In this document: one piece after another, positions 18,927-30,480 of the stretch
Numbering within the stretch: position 1 is the stretch's first letter
Layout of the letters: every line of letters begins with the position of its first letter
NCBI RefSeq assembly: GCF_014196835.1
Contig: NZ_JACIEK010000011.1
Coordinates: 1-64,000, forward strand
Direction: 5' to 3'
DNA from: Aureimonas pseudogalii
GTDB lineage: Bacteria; Pseudomonadota; Alphaproteobacteria; Rhizobiales; Rhizobiaceae
Length of the DNA stretch: 64,000 nucleotides
Notes under the pieces: model-generated
Databases searched by the model: none
The model's input: the letters and a program-made list of their open reading frames with translations, nothing else
What the model was told of the DNA's origin: nothing
Translations under genes and position numbers: made by a program

Positions 18927-21236
18927 TCAGCGCAGGTGCGCGACCCGCAGCCCGAACCGTTTCTGCGGCCGCTCCGCATAGCGGACGGCCGTCTGCGACC
19001 AGTCCATTCCCGCGCCGTAATGCGGGTCGCCCTCGCGGATCATCGCCGCGTAGCGATCGAGGAAGCGCGCGGTGTCACCGGGGTGCTCGACGCCGCCGCT
19101 CGCCTTGCGCGTGAGCGATTCGTGGTGGAAGGCGACGACGCCTCCGACATAGGTCGAGGCGAGCCCTTGCTCCCCGATCCGCAGGCAGAGATCGGTGTCG
19201 TTGAAGCCGATCGCCAGCGTCTCGTCGAAGCCGCCGACCGCCTCGAAGGCCGGCAGCGAGACCGCCATCAGTGCCGCGGTCACCGCGCTGAAGTCCCGCG
19301 TGACGACGAGCGAGCTCATGGGCCCGGGCAAGCGCGGGCCGCCCTGCGGGCCAACCGACTCCTCGAAGCGGGAGACGTGGTCGGCCGGCCCCGTCAGCCC
19401 GACCACCACGCCGGCATGCTGGATGCGCCGATCCGGGTAGAGGAGACAGCATCCGGTGACGCCGACGTCGCCCCAGGAGAACGGCTCGATCATCCGGTCG
19501 AGCCAGTCCTCGGTGATCAGCTCGATGTCGTTGTTCATCAGGACGACGTGGCTGTAGCCCCGCCCCGACACGTGATCGCGGATCGCGGCGTTGTTGATCG
19601 CCGAATAGTTCCACGGGCCGACATGCGGCACCACCGAGATACGCCCCGCCGCCTGCGCCTCGCTGAGAAACCGCAGCGTCGCGGGGTCGTCGCTCTGGTG
19701 GTCGATGACGAAGATGTCGGCCGGGGTGCGGTTGGCGCTGGCGCGCGCTTCGATCGAGGCCAGGCACTGGCGCAGGATCTCGTGGCCGTTCTTCGTCGGG
19801 ATGACCAATGCGACACGCGCGCCCGGTGGCAGCGGCGGGCGGATCTCGAGTTCGTTGAAGTTGACGCCGGGGCCGACCTCGAAGGCGGGCCATGGCGTGC
19901 GGCGCGCGAGGAAGGCGCGCACGGCCTCGCTCGTGTTGCGGTAGACGTCGTCCCGGGCGGCATGGCCGAGGCTCGCCTCGTGCGTGCGCCAGAAATACAG
20001 CAGCAGCGGGATCTGCACCACCACGCGGGCCTCGCCGACGCAGCGCAGGAAGAATTCGACGTCGTGGGAGACCTTGAGCCGCTCGTCGAGACCGCCGACA
20101 CCCAGCGCCAGCGAGCGCCGGACGAAGATCGGATGCACGATGTAGGGGTGGCTGAGATAGTAGCGAAGGTCGAAGCGGCCGCGCGTCTCGATCTGCCGCA
20201 CCACCCGCATCTCGGCGTCGGTGATCGCCTCGTCGGCGAAGACGATGTCGGCGTCCTCCGCCGCGCTGGCCGCGTGGAACGCCTCGACGAGATGGCGCTC
20301 CAGCCGGTCGTCGTGATCCACGACGAGCACGAAATCGCCGGTCGCCGCCCGGATGCCCGCATTCGTGGCGGCGGCGGCGCCGACATTCTCGGGAAGGGCG
20401 AGGATGCGGGCCTGGGGCATCGCCTGCGTCGCCTCGCCGAGCGCCCACGCCTGCTCCTCCTGTGGGCCGTCGAGGACGAAGATCGCCTCGAAGCCGGCAT
20501 CCGTCTGGTTCGCGAGGCTCTCGACCAGCTGCGCGAGCCAGTCGAGCGGCGTGCGGAAGACCGGCACGACGATCGTCAGCGAGGCCGGCCGGCCCGTGGC
20601 CGCCGCGCAGAGGCGCGCGATGATCTCGCGATTGACGATCGAGGTCCGCCGAAGAACCCGGTCCACCCCCTCCTCCATCTCGCGGCGCTCCGACCAGACG
20701 GACGGGTTCATCGCCTCGACCGCGCGTCGGCGCAGTTCGGCCCATCCGCGGTGGCGGAGATCGGATCGAAGCGAGCGCAGGTCCTCGCCGAGCCTCATGG
20801 GCCGCCGCGTGCGCTGGCCGAGCCAGGACCGCAGGCGCCGGGCCCGCCAGAGCGTCGTCGAGGCGCGCTGCAGCATGGCGGGCCCGAGCGCGATCTGCGG
20901 CACGCCAGCGACGCTGAGCGTCAGCACGGGCCGGCGCTCGTCGCCAAGCAGGACGAAGAAGAAATCGATGCCCGACCGCCGGGGCTGGACCGTGACGCGG
21001 ATGCGACGCTGCTCGTCGCCGAACTCGGCGCGAAGGCGCGCCGAGACGGCCGCCTCGCTCAGTGGCATCTCGATCGACAGCCGATGCAGCCCGTAGGACG
21101 GCTCGTTCGGAAACCCCTCCAGCACGAAGTCGAGATCCTCGAACCGCGTGTCGTAGAGGGTGACATCGCCCTCGCGTCGACCTTCGTTGCGGTCGGCGAG
21201 CGGGCGCAGGGTGAGGGGAACCGGATACATCGTCAT
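18927..21236 (-). CDS. Glycosyltransferase with two GT2 domains
   Basis: 769-residue cytoplasmic or membrane-associated glycosyltransferase. The N-terminal 210 residues are unassigned. The first GT-A domain spans about 215-470 (LTIVVPVFRTPLDWL; acidic motif VVDHDD) and the second about 470-720 (VALVIPTKNGHEILRQCLAS; LMNNDIELI; GGFDETLAIGFNDTDLC). Such tandem GT2 proteins build rhamnan or other O-antigen/exopolysaccharide repeats. No other polysaccharide gene is adjacent, which is unusual for this family. ATG 21236 is chosen from a pair of close ATGs. Donor and acceptor sugars are not predictable. Confidence 0.88.
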   Translation of the reverse strand: MTMYPVPLTLRPLADRNEGRREGDVTLYDTRFEDLDFVLEGFPNEPSYGLHRLSIEMPLSEAAVSARLRAEFGDEQRRIRVTVQPRRSGIDFFFVLLGDERRPVLTLSVAGVPQIALGPAMLQRASTTLWRARRLRSWLGQRTRRPMRLGEDLRSLRSDLRHRGWAELRRRAVEAMNPSVWSERREMEEGVDRVLRRTSIVNREIIARLCAAATGRPASLTIVVPVFRTPLDWLAQLVESLANQTDAGFEAIFVLDGPQEEQAWALGEATQAMPQARILALPENVGAAAATNAGIRAATGDFVLVVDHDDRLERHLVEAFHAASAAEDADIVFADEAITDAEMRVVRQIETRGRFDLRYYLSHPYIVHPIFVRRSLALGVGGLDERLKVSHDVEFFLRCVGEARVVVQIPLLLYFWRTHEASLGHAARDDVYRNTSEAVRAFLARRTPWPAFEVGPGVNFNELEIRPPLPPGARVALVIPTKNGHEILRQCLASIEARASANRTPADIFVIDHQSDDPATLRFLSEAQAAGRISVVPHVGPWNYSAINNAAIRDHVSGRGYSHVVLMNNDIELITEDWLDRMIEPFSWGDVGVTGCCLLYPDRRIQHAGVVVGLTGPADHVSRFEESVGPQGGPRLPGPMSSLVVTRDFSAVTAALMAVSLPAFEAVGGFDETLAIGFNDTDLCLRIGEQGLASTYVGGVVAFHHESLTRKASGGVEHPGDTARFLDRYAAMIREGDPHYGAGMDWSQTAVRYAERPQKRFGLRVAHLR

Positions 21237-21359
21237 TCCATCGGGCCGCTCGGCACGGGGAGCGGCCGGTTCGTCGGTTCGCTTCCTAGCAGCCGAGCAT
21301 CGCGGGTCAAAGCGGGGGGCGGATGCCTTCCCGGCCGATCTGCCGGCGGGCACGGCCGC

Positions 21360-22577
21360 CTATTGCGCGGGGCCGGCGTCGATGCGCACCCGCAGGATCG
21401 CGTAGGGTGGGCGCTGGAGATCGCGGCCCTCGTTGTATTCGGGGCGCCGGTTCACCTGCGCACCGGAGACGTAGAGCCAGCCGTCAGCGGTGATGGCGAT
21501 CGTGTCGGCCCACACGAGGCGCGGGTCGGTGCGGACGATGGTGATCGTGCCGTCCTCGTCGCGCCGGCCGACCGCATTCAACTCCTGCATCGCCAGATAG
21601 ACGCGGCCCTCGGCATCGCAGCCGAGGCCGCCGGTGAAGCCCTTCTCGCCGAGATCCTCGACGCCGGCGGCAACGGCCGCGTCGCTCGCCGTCTCGTCCA
21701 GGAGATCGGCGGTGGCGACGGCGTAGAGATGGCGTCCCATCAGCGGCGCGTAATAGAGGCGTGCGCCGTCGGGGCTGAGCGCGATGCCGTTGGCGCCGCC
21801 CTGTACGCCTTGCGCCGGCGCGCCGGGCGCACGGCGCGTCATCACCGGCCGTCCCTCGACGATCTTGAGAACGCCGGGCTGCGACTGCGTGCTCGCATGG
21901 CCGTGGAGCCGGCGCGCGACGCGGCCCGTTTCGAGATCGACGGCGAGGATCGCGCCGCGGCCGTCCTGCCCTTGGTCGGTGACGAAGGCCTGCGCGCGCC
22001 CATCCTTCGTGTCGACGCGCAGGTCGTTGAGCGAGGAGGTCGGCACGATGCCGGAACTCAAGGGGATCGTGCGGTCGATGCGGTCGCTCGCCAGATCGAT
22101 CCGCACGAGCTTCGCCCCGCCCGGCGCGGGCGGACCGCTGCCGTTCGGCAGGCCGGCGTCGAGCAGCCAGAGACCGCCGTCCGTGTCGAAGACGCCGTTG
22201 GTCACGTGGAGGAGACGCCCTTGCGCCTCGGCCGCGTCGGCGGCGTTGGTCGCGAGATCGGGATAGGGCGCGACGCGTCCGTCCGCGAAGACCTCGCCCA
22301 CCGTGTAGGGCTCCGTCCCGGTGAAGCGCGGCATCATCACGAAGACGCGGCCGCCGGGCGAGATCGCGAGGCCGGTCGGGGTGGAGGGCGCGTCGGCCAA
22401 CAGCGCGAGTTCCATCGCCGGGCCGGCTGCGGCGGGCGAGGCACGGGCGGCCAGCGCGGCGTCACTAAGCGCCGGCGCGGGGCTCGGCGAGCCCGGCGTC
22501 TGCGCCCGCGCCCCGCGCGCTAGCGGCAGGGCGGCGAGACCGGCGAGGGCTCCGGCGAGAAGGCGGCGGCGGTGCAT
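21360..22577 (-). CDS. Exported beta-propeller, major royal jelly/yellow-like protein
   Basis: 405 residues. The N-terminus MHRRRLLAGALAGLAALPLARGARA fits a Tat or Sec signal with adjacent arginines. The mature part is a six-bladed propeller of the MRJP/yellow family (PF03022): motifs GRVFVMMPRF, LLHVTNGVFDTDGGLWLLDAG, SLNDLRVDTKDG, AFVTDQG, GANGIALSPDG and the C-terminal DTIAITADGWLYVSGAQ. Bacterial members are often annotated as L-dopachrome tautomerase-related or gluconolactonase-like; activity is unproven. It sits 49 bp downstream of another propeller gene of the SMP-30 family on the same strand, so both are probably co-transcribed periplasmic lactonase-like proteins. Confidence 0.85.
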   Translation of the reverse strand: MHRRRLLAGALAGLAALPLARGARAQTPGSPSPAPALSDAALAARASPAAAGPAMELALLADAPSTPTGLAISPGGRVFVMMPRFTGTEPYTVGEVFADGRVAPYPDLATNAADAAEAQGRLLHVTNGVFDTDGGLWLLDAGLPNGSGPPAPGGAKLVRIDLASDRIDRTIPLSSGIVPTSSLNDLRVDTKDGRAQAFVTDQGQDGRGAILAVDLETGRVARRLHGHASTQSQPGVLKIVEGRPVMTRRAPGAPAQGVQGGANGIALSPDGARLYYAPLMGRHLYAVATADLLDETASDAAVAAGVEDLGEKGFTGGLGCDAEGRVYLAMQELNAVGRRDEDGTITIVRTDPRLVWADTIAITADGWLYVSGAQVNRRPEYNEGRDLQRPPYAILRVRIDAGPAQ

Positions 22578-22626
22578 GGGCGATGTCCTTTTGCGAAATA
22601 GGCGGGAGGGGCGGCGTCGGAGCCTG

Positions 22627-23622
22627 CTAGCGGGTCTCGATCGCGAGGCCGGCGACGTCGAGGTCGAGGGCGAGGACCCGCTCGCCCTCCGCCACGAAGA
22701 GGCGGCGCCCGTCCGGCCCGCCGAAGGCGACGTTGCCGGTGGCGGTCGCCGTCGCGAGGCGCCCGAGGCGGCGCCCGTCGGCGGCGTGGATGCGGATGCC
22801 GTCTTGAGATGCGACGTAGACCCGCCCGTCGCGGTCGACCGCGAGCCCGTCGGGCACGCCGGCTTCGAGCGCGGCGAAGACGCGGCCCGGCCCGACCCGG
22901 CGGGCGTCCTCGATCTCGAAGGCCATGACGGCGCGCCCGCCCTCGGGATTGGGCCCGCCGCCGCTCTCCGAGACGTAGAGCGTGCGCCCGTCCGGCGAGA
23001 AGACGAGGCCATTCGGCTGGTCGATCGCCTCGATCATCGCCTCCAGCGCGCCGGTCGCGGGGTCGATGCGGTAGATCCGGCGCGCCGCCTGCTCGGGCTC
23101 GGCGACGATCCCCTCGTCGGGCTGGGTGATGCCGTAGACGGGATCGGTGAACCAGATCGCGCCGTCGGGCGCGAGCGCGGCGTCGTTCGGCGAGTTCAGC
23201 CGGAGCCCCTCGAAGCGCTCGGCGAGGACGGTGAGCGTGCCGTCGGTCTCCTGCCGCACGACCCGCCGGCCCCGGTGCTCGCAGGTGACCAGCCGACCTT
23301 CGGCGTCGAGCACGTTGCCGTTGGCGTTGTTCGAGGGATCGCGGAACGGGCGCACGGCCCCGTCCTCGCCCACCACGGCCATGCGGTTGCGCTTCACGTC
23401 GGAGAAGACGAGACCGCCGAGCGCCGGCGCCCAGCAGACGCCCTCGCACCAGAGCCCGCCCTCGTGGATCGTGCGCCAGGCTGCGTCCGGCCGCACGATC
23501 GCGGCCATCTCGGGATCGTCCACCCGGACGATCGACGCGGCGGACGAGACGCTCGGGCGCGCGAGCGCGCCGAGGGGCAGCGCGGCGAGCGTGGCGAGAA
23601 CGGCGCGGCGGGACATCGTCAT
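22627..23622 (-). CDS. Exported SMP-30/gluconolactonase family protein
   Basis: 331 residues with a signal peptide (MTMSRRAVLATLAALPLGALA, SRR suggests Tat). The six-bladed propeller has the SMP-30/gluconolactonase/LRE signatures CEGVCWAPALGGLVFSDVK, NNANGNVLDAEGRLVTCEH, LNSPNDAALAPDGAIWFTDPVYG and PNGLVFSPDGRTLYVSES. The Glu of CEGVCW and the Asn/Asp residues of the NSPND and FSPDG loops are the expected Ca/Zn ligands. It likely opens a sugar lactone in the periplasm. The gene is divergent from the D-apiose transporter operon, which handles a lactone intermediate, so a link to apiose use is possible but not shown. The paralogous propeller gene follows at 49 bp. Confidence 0.88.
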   Translation of the reverse strand: MTMSRRAVLATLAALPLGALARPSVSSAASIVRVDDPEMAAIVRPDAAWRTIHEGGLWCEGVCWAPALGGLVFSDVKRNRMAVVGEDGAVRPFRDPSNNANGNVLDAEGRLVTCEHRGRRVVRQETDGTLTVLAERFEGLRLNSPNDAALAPDGAIWFTDPVYGITQPDEGIVAEPEQAARRIYRIDPATGALEAMIEAIDQPNGLVFSPDGRTLYVSESGGGPNPEGGRAVMAFEIEDARRVGPGRVFAALEAGVPDGLAVDRDGRVYVASQDGIRIHAADGRRLGRLATATATGNVAFGGPDGRRLFVAEGERVLALDLDVAGLAIETR

Positions 23623-24920
<1,298 letters not shown>

Positions 24921-24926
24921 GGCCGT

Positions 24927-24957
24927 CTCGCTCCCCGGCAGACCGCGCGGGAGCGAG
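24927..24957 (+). terminator. 3' hairpin after the binding-protein gene
   Basis: CTCGCTCCC and GGGAGCGAG form a 9-bp perfect stem (13-nt loop) 7 bp after the stop codon, inside the operon and without a T-run. Such hairpins usually protect the binding-protein part of an ABC transcript from 3' decay or cause partial termination, so that this protein is made in excess over the membrane parts. Confidence 0.55.
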
Positions 24958-25125
24958 CCTGACTTTCGGGATGGTCGGCTCGCTCGTTCGCGCCGGCCGT
25001 CTCCGCCTCGCGAGCCGGAGGCGACGAAGCGCCAGGCGGGCGGGTCGCCCCCGCCGGCCTCGCACGATCCCCCTGCCGGCCCGCCCACCTGGCGCGACCC
25101 ATCCAACCCATCGAGCGACCCGGCC

Positions 25126-25772
25126 ATGCCCCAGCCTCTTCGATCCCCAGCCCTGGCGCTCGCGCTCCTTGCTCTCGCGCTGCCTGCCTGCAAGTTCGTC
25201 GACACGGCCGAGCTTGCCGCCCGGCGCCAAGCCGCCGCCGCGCCCACCGCCTCGGCCTCGGGCACCGCGCTCTACGGCGCCAAGGTCGTGCCCTACATTC
25301 TCGAGAAGGCTGCGCCCTACGGCGCCATCCGCGACGCCGTGAAGGCCGGTCTGCCGACGGCGGGCGAAGAGTTCGGCTACCGCGAGGTCAAGGAGGGCGA
25401 GCCCTTCAACTTCCTCGCCCGCGTCACCGGCACGATCGTCTCCGCCGACACCAAGTCGCGCGCCGCGACGGCGCTCGTCGACACCGACGGCGACGGCACC
25501 GGCGACGTCACGATCCAGCTCGGCCCCGTCATCAAGGGCACCTCGCTGCGCGACGCCCTGCCCTTCGTCACCTTCACCAGCTACGCCAACCAGATCGAGT
25601 TCGCCGACGTCGCCAAGGCCTTCAACAATCAAGCCTTCGACACCGCGCTGAAGGACCTGCCGCGCGACGCGCTGGCCGGCCAGAGCGTCGAGGCGGTCGG
25701 CGCGTTCACGCTGAAGAGCGCCGGCGACAAGGTGCTGCTGACGCCGGTCTCGGTGAAGCTCGGAGCCGGCGC

Positions 25773-25776
<4 letters not shown>
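25126..25776 (+). CDS. DUF2291 family lipoprotein of the sugar transporter operon
   Basis: 216 residues. The signal peptide ends in a lipobox (LALPACKFVDTAEL), so the mature protein should start with a lipidated Cys. The DUF2291 domain covers the rest (YGAKVVPYILEKAAPYGAIR, EGEPFNFLARVTGTIVSADT, GTSLRDALPFVTFTSYANQIEFADV). Family members are almost always found beside ribose-type ABC transporters in alphaproteobacteria, including polyol and apiose systems, but their function has not been defined. The stop overlaps the ATPase start (start at 25773), indicating translational coupling. Confidence 0.88.
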
Positions 25777-27343
<1,567 letters not shown>

Positions 27344-27347
<4 letters not shown>

Positions 27348-28411
27348 CCCTCGCTCCCGCCGCCGCGCCCGCCGCGCGCCAGGAGGTCTCGCCCGCCCTC
27401 GTCCTTTTGAAGGCGCGCACCTTCATCGCGCTCATCGCGGTGGTCGCCTTCTTCTCCTTCGCGGCGCCGAACTTCCTGTCGACGGCCAATCTCGTGATCA
27501 TGGCCGAACACGTCGCGCTCAACGCCTTTCTCGCCATCGGCATGACCTTCGTCATCGTCACCGGCGGCATCGACCTCTCGGTCGGCTCCATCGTCGGCCT
27601 CTGCGGCATGGTGGCGGGCTGGCTGGTGCTGAACGGCGTCGAGATCGGCTTTCTCGGCCAGACCGTGTTCTTCAACACTGCCGAGATCGTGGGCATCACG
27701 CTCCTCGTCGGCGTGCTGGTCGGGGTCGTCAACGGGCTCCTGATCACCCGGCTCAACGTCGCGCCCTTCATCGCCACGCTCGGCACGCTCTACGTCGCGC
27801 GGGGGCTCGCCCTCCTCTCTTCGGACGGCGCCACCTTCCCGAACCTTCGCGGCTCGGCGGAATGGGGCACGCAGACGTTTCCGCTGATCGGCGCCGGCAC
27901 CGTTCTCGGCGTGCCCGTGTCGATCGTGACGCTGGTCGTGGTGGGGCTCGGCGCCGCCTATCTCGCCGCGCGCACCCCGCTCGGGCGCCACATCTACGCG
28001 GTCGGCGGCAACGAGCGCGCCGCGGCGCTGTCCGGCATCCGGGTCAACCGGACGAAGATGTTCGTCTACATGTTCTCCGGCTTCTGCGCCGCGATCGTCG
28101 GCCTCATCGTCGCCTCGCAGCTCGTCGCCTCCCATCCCGCCACCGGCGAGACCTTCGAGCTCAACGCCATCGCCGCGGCGGTGCTCGGCGGCACCTCGAT
28201 GTCGGGCGGGCGCGGTCGGATCGGCGGCACGATCATCGGGGCCTTCGTCATCGGCATCCTGTCGGACGGGCTGGTGATGATGGGCGTCTCGTCCTTCTGG
28301 CAGACCGTGATCAAGGGTCTCGTGATCATCGCCGCCGTGGTGGTCGACCAGTTCCAGCAGCGCCTGCAGCAGCGCATCGCCCTCCAGCGCCAGGCGGCGC
28401 TGGGTCGTTGA
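27344..28411 (+). CDS. Sugar ABC transporter permease (RbsC type)
   Basis: 355-residue inner-membrane protein with about 8-10 hydrophobic segments, BPD_transp_2 family. Signature stretches: FLAIGMTFVIVTGGIDLSVGS near the N-terminus, GRHIYAVGGNERAAALSGI, and the C-terminal AAAVLGGTSMSGGRGRIGGT. It starts within the end of the ATPase gene (ATGA overlap). It would form the channel homodimer of the importer. After it comes a 130-bp gap with degenerate repeats before apnO. Confidence 0.95.
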
Positions 28412-28420
28412 ACCCGCCCA

Positions 28421-28501
28421 ATTCCGGTCGGAATTGTCGCCTGCGCAATTGCGACCGGAATGGTCGCCCGGGCGATCGCGACGGGGATCGTCGCGCTCCG
28501 T
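28421..28501 (+). repeat. Three degenerate 27-bp tandem units with a long hairpin
   Basis: Three head-to-tail units begin at 28421, 28447 and 28474 (about 27 bp each); the first two agree at 21 of 27 positions, the third is more diverged. Within them ATTCCGGTCGGAATTG (28421-28436) and CAATTGCGACCGGAAT (28446-28461) pair with one mismatch around a 9-nt loop. The element lies between the permease and apnO, i.e. at the boundary between transport and enzyme genes, and could tune their relative expression. Confidence 0.55.
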
Positions 28502-28541
28502 CCTCCACCCCAGCCTTCGCATTCCAGAGAAAGAAGCAGCC

Positions 28542-29369
28542 ATGACCAAGATCGCCCTGTTCGGGGCCGGCGGCAAGATGGGCTACCGGCTCTCCTCCAA
28601 CCTCAAGGGCTCGCGTTTCGAGGTCGCGCATGTCGAGCTCAGCCCCGCGGGGCGGGAGCGCCTGAAGACCGGCCTCGGCTTCGACTGCGTGCCGGCGAGC
28701 GACGCGCTCGACGGCGCCGAGGTGGTGGTGCTCGCGGTGCCCGACACGGCGATCGGCAAGGTCGCCGCCGGCATCGAGGCGGATCTGAAGCCCGGCACGA
28801 TCGTCGTGGTGCTCGACGCCGCCGCCCCGTTTGCCGGCCACCTGCCGGTGCGCCCCGACCTCACCTATTTCGTCACCCATCCCTGCCATCCGCCGATCTT
28901 CAACGACGAGACCGACCCGGCCGCCAAGCGCGACTTCTTCGGCGGCGTCGCCGCCAAGCAGCACATCGTCTCCTCGCTGATGCAGGGGCCGGAAGAGCAC
29001 TACGCGCTCGGCGAGGAGGTCGCCAAGGTGATCTGGGCGCCGGTCATGCGCTCGCACCGCATCACGGTGGAGCAGATGGCGCTTCTGGAACCCGGCCTGT
29101 CGGAGACGGTCTGCGCCTCGCTGCTCGACGTGATGCGCGAAGCGATGGACGAGGTGGTCCGACGCGGCGTACCGAAGGAAGCGGCCCGCGACTTCCTGCT
29201 CGGCCACATGAACGTCCTCGGCGCCGTGATCTTCGAGGAGACGCCCGGCGTCTTCTCCGACGCCTGCAACAAGGCGATCGAGTTCGGCAAGCCGGCGCTG
29301 ATGAAGGACGACTGGAAGCGCGTCTTCGAGCCGAAGGAGCTCGCCGATTCCATCCAGCGCATCACCTGA
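28542..29369 (+). CDS. apnO: D-apionate oxidoisomerase
   Basis: 275-residue NAD-dependent enzyme related to 6-phosphogluconate/3-hydroxyisobutyrate dehydrogenases. In the D-apiose pathway ApnO converts D-apionate to 3-oxo-isoapionate. The start gives MTKIALFGAGGKMGYRLSSN with the Rossmann glycine motif GAGGKMG. VTHPCHPPIFNDETDPAAKR and VMRSHRITVEQMALLEPG are characteristic of this subfamily, often annotated 'semialdehyde dehydrogenase' or 'phosphogluconate dehydrogenase-like'. The assignment rests on similarity plus its neighbours ApsD, ApnL, a RuBisCO-like protein and OiaK. It is preceded by AAAGAAGCAG and the repeat element. Confidence 0.82.
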   Translation: MTKIALFGAGGKMGYRLSSNLKGSRFEVAHVELSPAGRERLKTGLGFDCVPASDALDGAEVVVLAVPDTAIGKVAAGIEADLKPGTIVVVLDAAAPFAGHLPVRPDLTYFVTHPCHPPIFNDETDPAAKRDFFGGVAAKQHIVSSLMQGPEEHYALGEEVAKVIWAPVMRSHRITVEQMALLEPGLSETVCASLLDVMREAMDEVVRRGVPKEAARDFLLGHMNVLGAVIFEETPGVFSDACNKAIEFGKPALMKDDWKRVFEPKELADSIQRIT

Positions 29370-29443
29370 CGGCGCGCCCCCTTCCCGTCGCCCCGGCCGA
29401 TCCGGGGGCGGCGGGCGACATCGATGTTTCACGGAGTGACGGC

Positions 29444-30475
29444 ATGACGACCCTCGGCGGCGCCCTCATCGGCTGCGGCTTCTTCGCGGTGAACCAGATG
29501 CACGCCTGGGGGCAGGTGCCCGGCGCGGCGATTACCGCGATCTGCGACCGCGACCCCGCGCGGCTCCAGGCGGTGGGCGATGCGTTCGGCATCGCCGCGC
29601 GCTACGCCGACGCCGAGACCATGCTGCGCGAGGTCCGGCCGGACTTCGTGGACATCGCCACGACGGCGCAGAGCCACCGGGCGCTCGTGGAACTCGCCGC
29701 CTCGCTGAAGATCCCCGCCATCTGCCAGAAGCCCTTCGCGCCCACCATGGCCGACGCGCGCGCGATGGTGGAAGCCTGCGAGAGCGCGGGCGTGCCGCTG
29801 ATGGTGCACGAGAACTTCCGCTGGCAGAGCGCGATCCTCGCGGTGAAGCGCGTGCTGGACGAGGGCACGATCGGCACGCCCTTCTTCGGCCGCGTGTCGT
29901 TCCGCTCACGCTACGACGTGTTTTCCGGCCAACCCTATCTCGCCGAGGGCGAGCGCTTCATCGTCGAGGATCTCGGCATCCACGCGCTCGACGTCGCCCG
30001 CTTCCTGTTCGGCAATGCCTCCGCGATCACCGCGCGCACGGCCCGCGTCAATCCGGCGATCCGCGGCGAGGACGTCGCGACCATGCTGCTCGCGCATGCG
30101 GGCGCGATGACGAGCGTCGTCGACTGCTCCTATGCGACGCTGAACGAGGAAGAGCTGTTTCCCCAGACGCTGGTCGAGATCGACGGCGACGCCGGCTCGC
30201 TGCGGCTGGGAGCCGGCTATCGGCTGAGTGTCACCACGAGCGCCGGTGCGCGCCACGAGGACGTCTCGCCCGAGCTTCTCCCCTGGGCCTCGCGCCCCTG
30301 GCACAACATCCAGGAGAGCGTCCTCCTCATCCAGCGGCATTTCGTCGACTGCCTGCGCGAAGGGCGCACACCCGACACGTCCGGCGCCGACAACCTCAAG
30401 ACCCTGGCGCTGGTCGAGGCCGCCTATCGCTCCGCCGCAACCGGGCGCACCATCGATCCCGCCCGCGAGCTCTGA
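29444..30475 (+). CDS. apsD: D-apiose dehydrogenase (Gfo/Idh/MocA family)
   Basis: 343-residue NAD(P)-dependent oxidoreductase. The N-terminal Rossmann fold has LIGCGFFAVNQMHAW and ICDRDPARLQAVG; ICQKPFAPTMADAR carries the EKP-like Lys, here QKP; FIVEDLGIHALDVARFLFG carries the catalytic Asp/His pair. In D-apiose users ApsD oxidises apiose to D-apionolactone. Start at the ATG preceded by GGAGTGAC. It lies between apnO and apnL on the same strand. The sequence alone would only give 'Gfo/Idh/MocA oxidoreductase'; the substrate comes from the gene cluster. Confidence 0.82.
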   Translation: MTTLGGALIGCGFFAVNQMHAWGQVPGAAITAICDRDPARLQAVGDAFGIAARYADAETMLREVRPDFVDIATTAQSHRALVELAASLKIPAICQKPFAPTMADARAMVEACESAGVPLMVHENFRWQSAILAVKRVLDEGTIGTPFFGRVSFRSRYDVFSGQPYLAEGERFIVEDLGIHALDVARFLFGNASAITARTARVNPAIRGEDVATMLLAHAGAMTSVVDCSYATLNEEELFPQTLVEIDGDAGSLRLGAGYRLSVTTSAGARHEDVSPELLPWASRPWHNIQESVLLIQRHFVDCLREGRTPDTSGADNLKTLALVEAAYRSAATGRTIDPAREL

Positions 30476-30480
30476 CGAGA

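Noticed and set aside
17820-22523. A 1567-codon open frame on the plus strand
   Set aside because: It runs across ttuD in another frame and antisense to the glycosyltransferase and propeller genes. The translation is Arg/Ala/Gly-rich without any domain, which is a GC-bias artefact.
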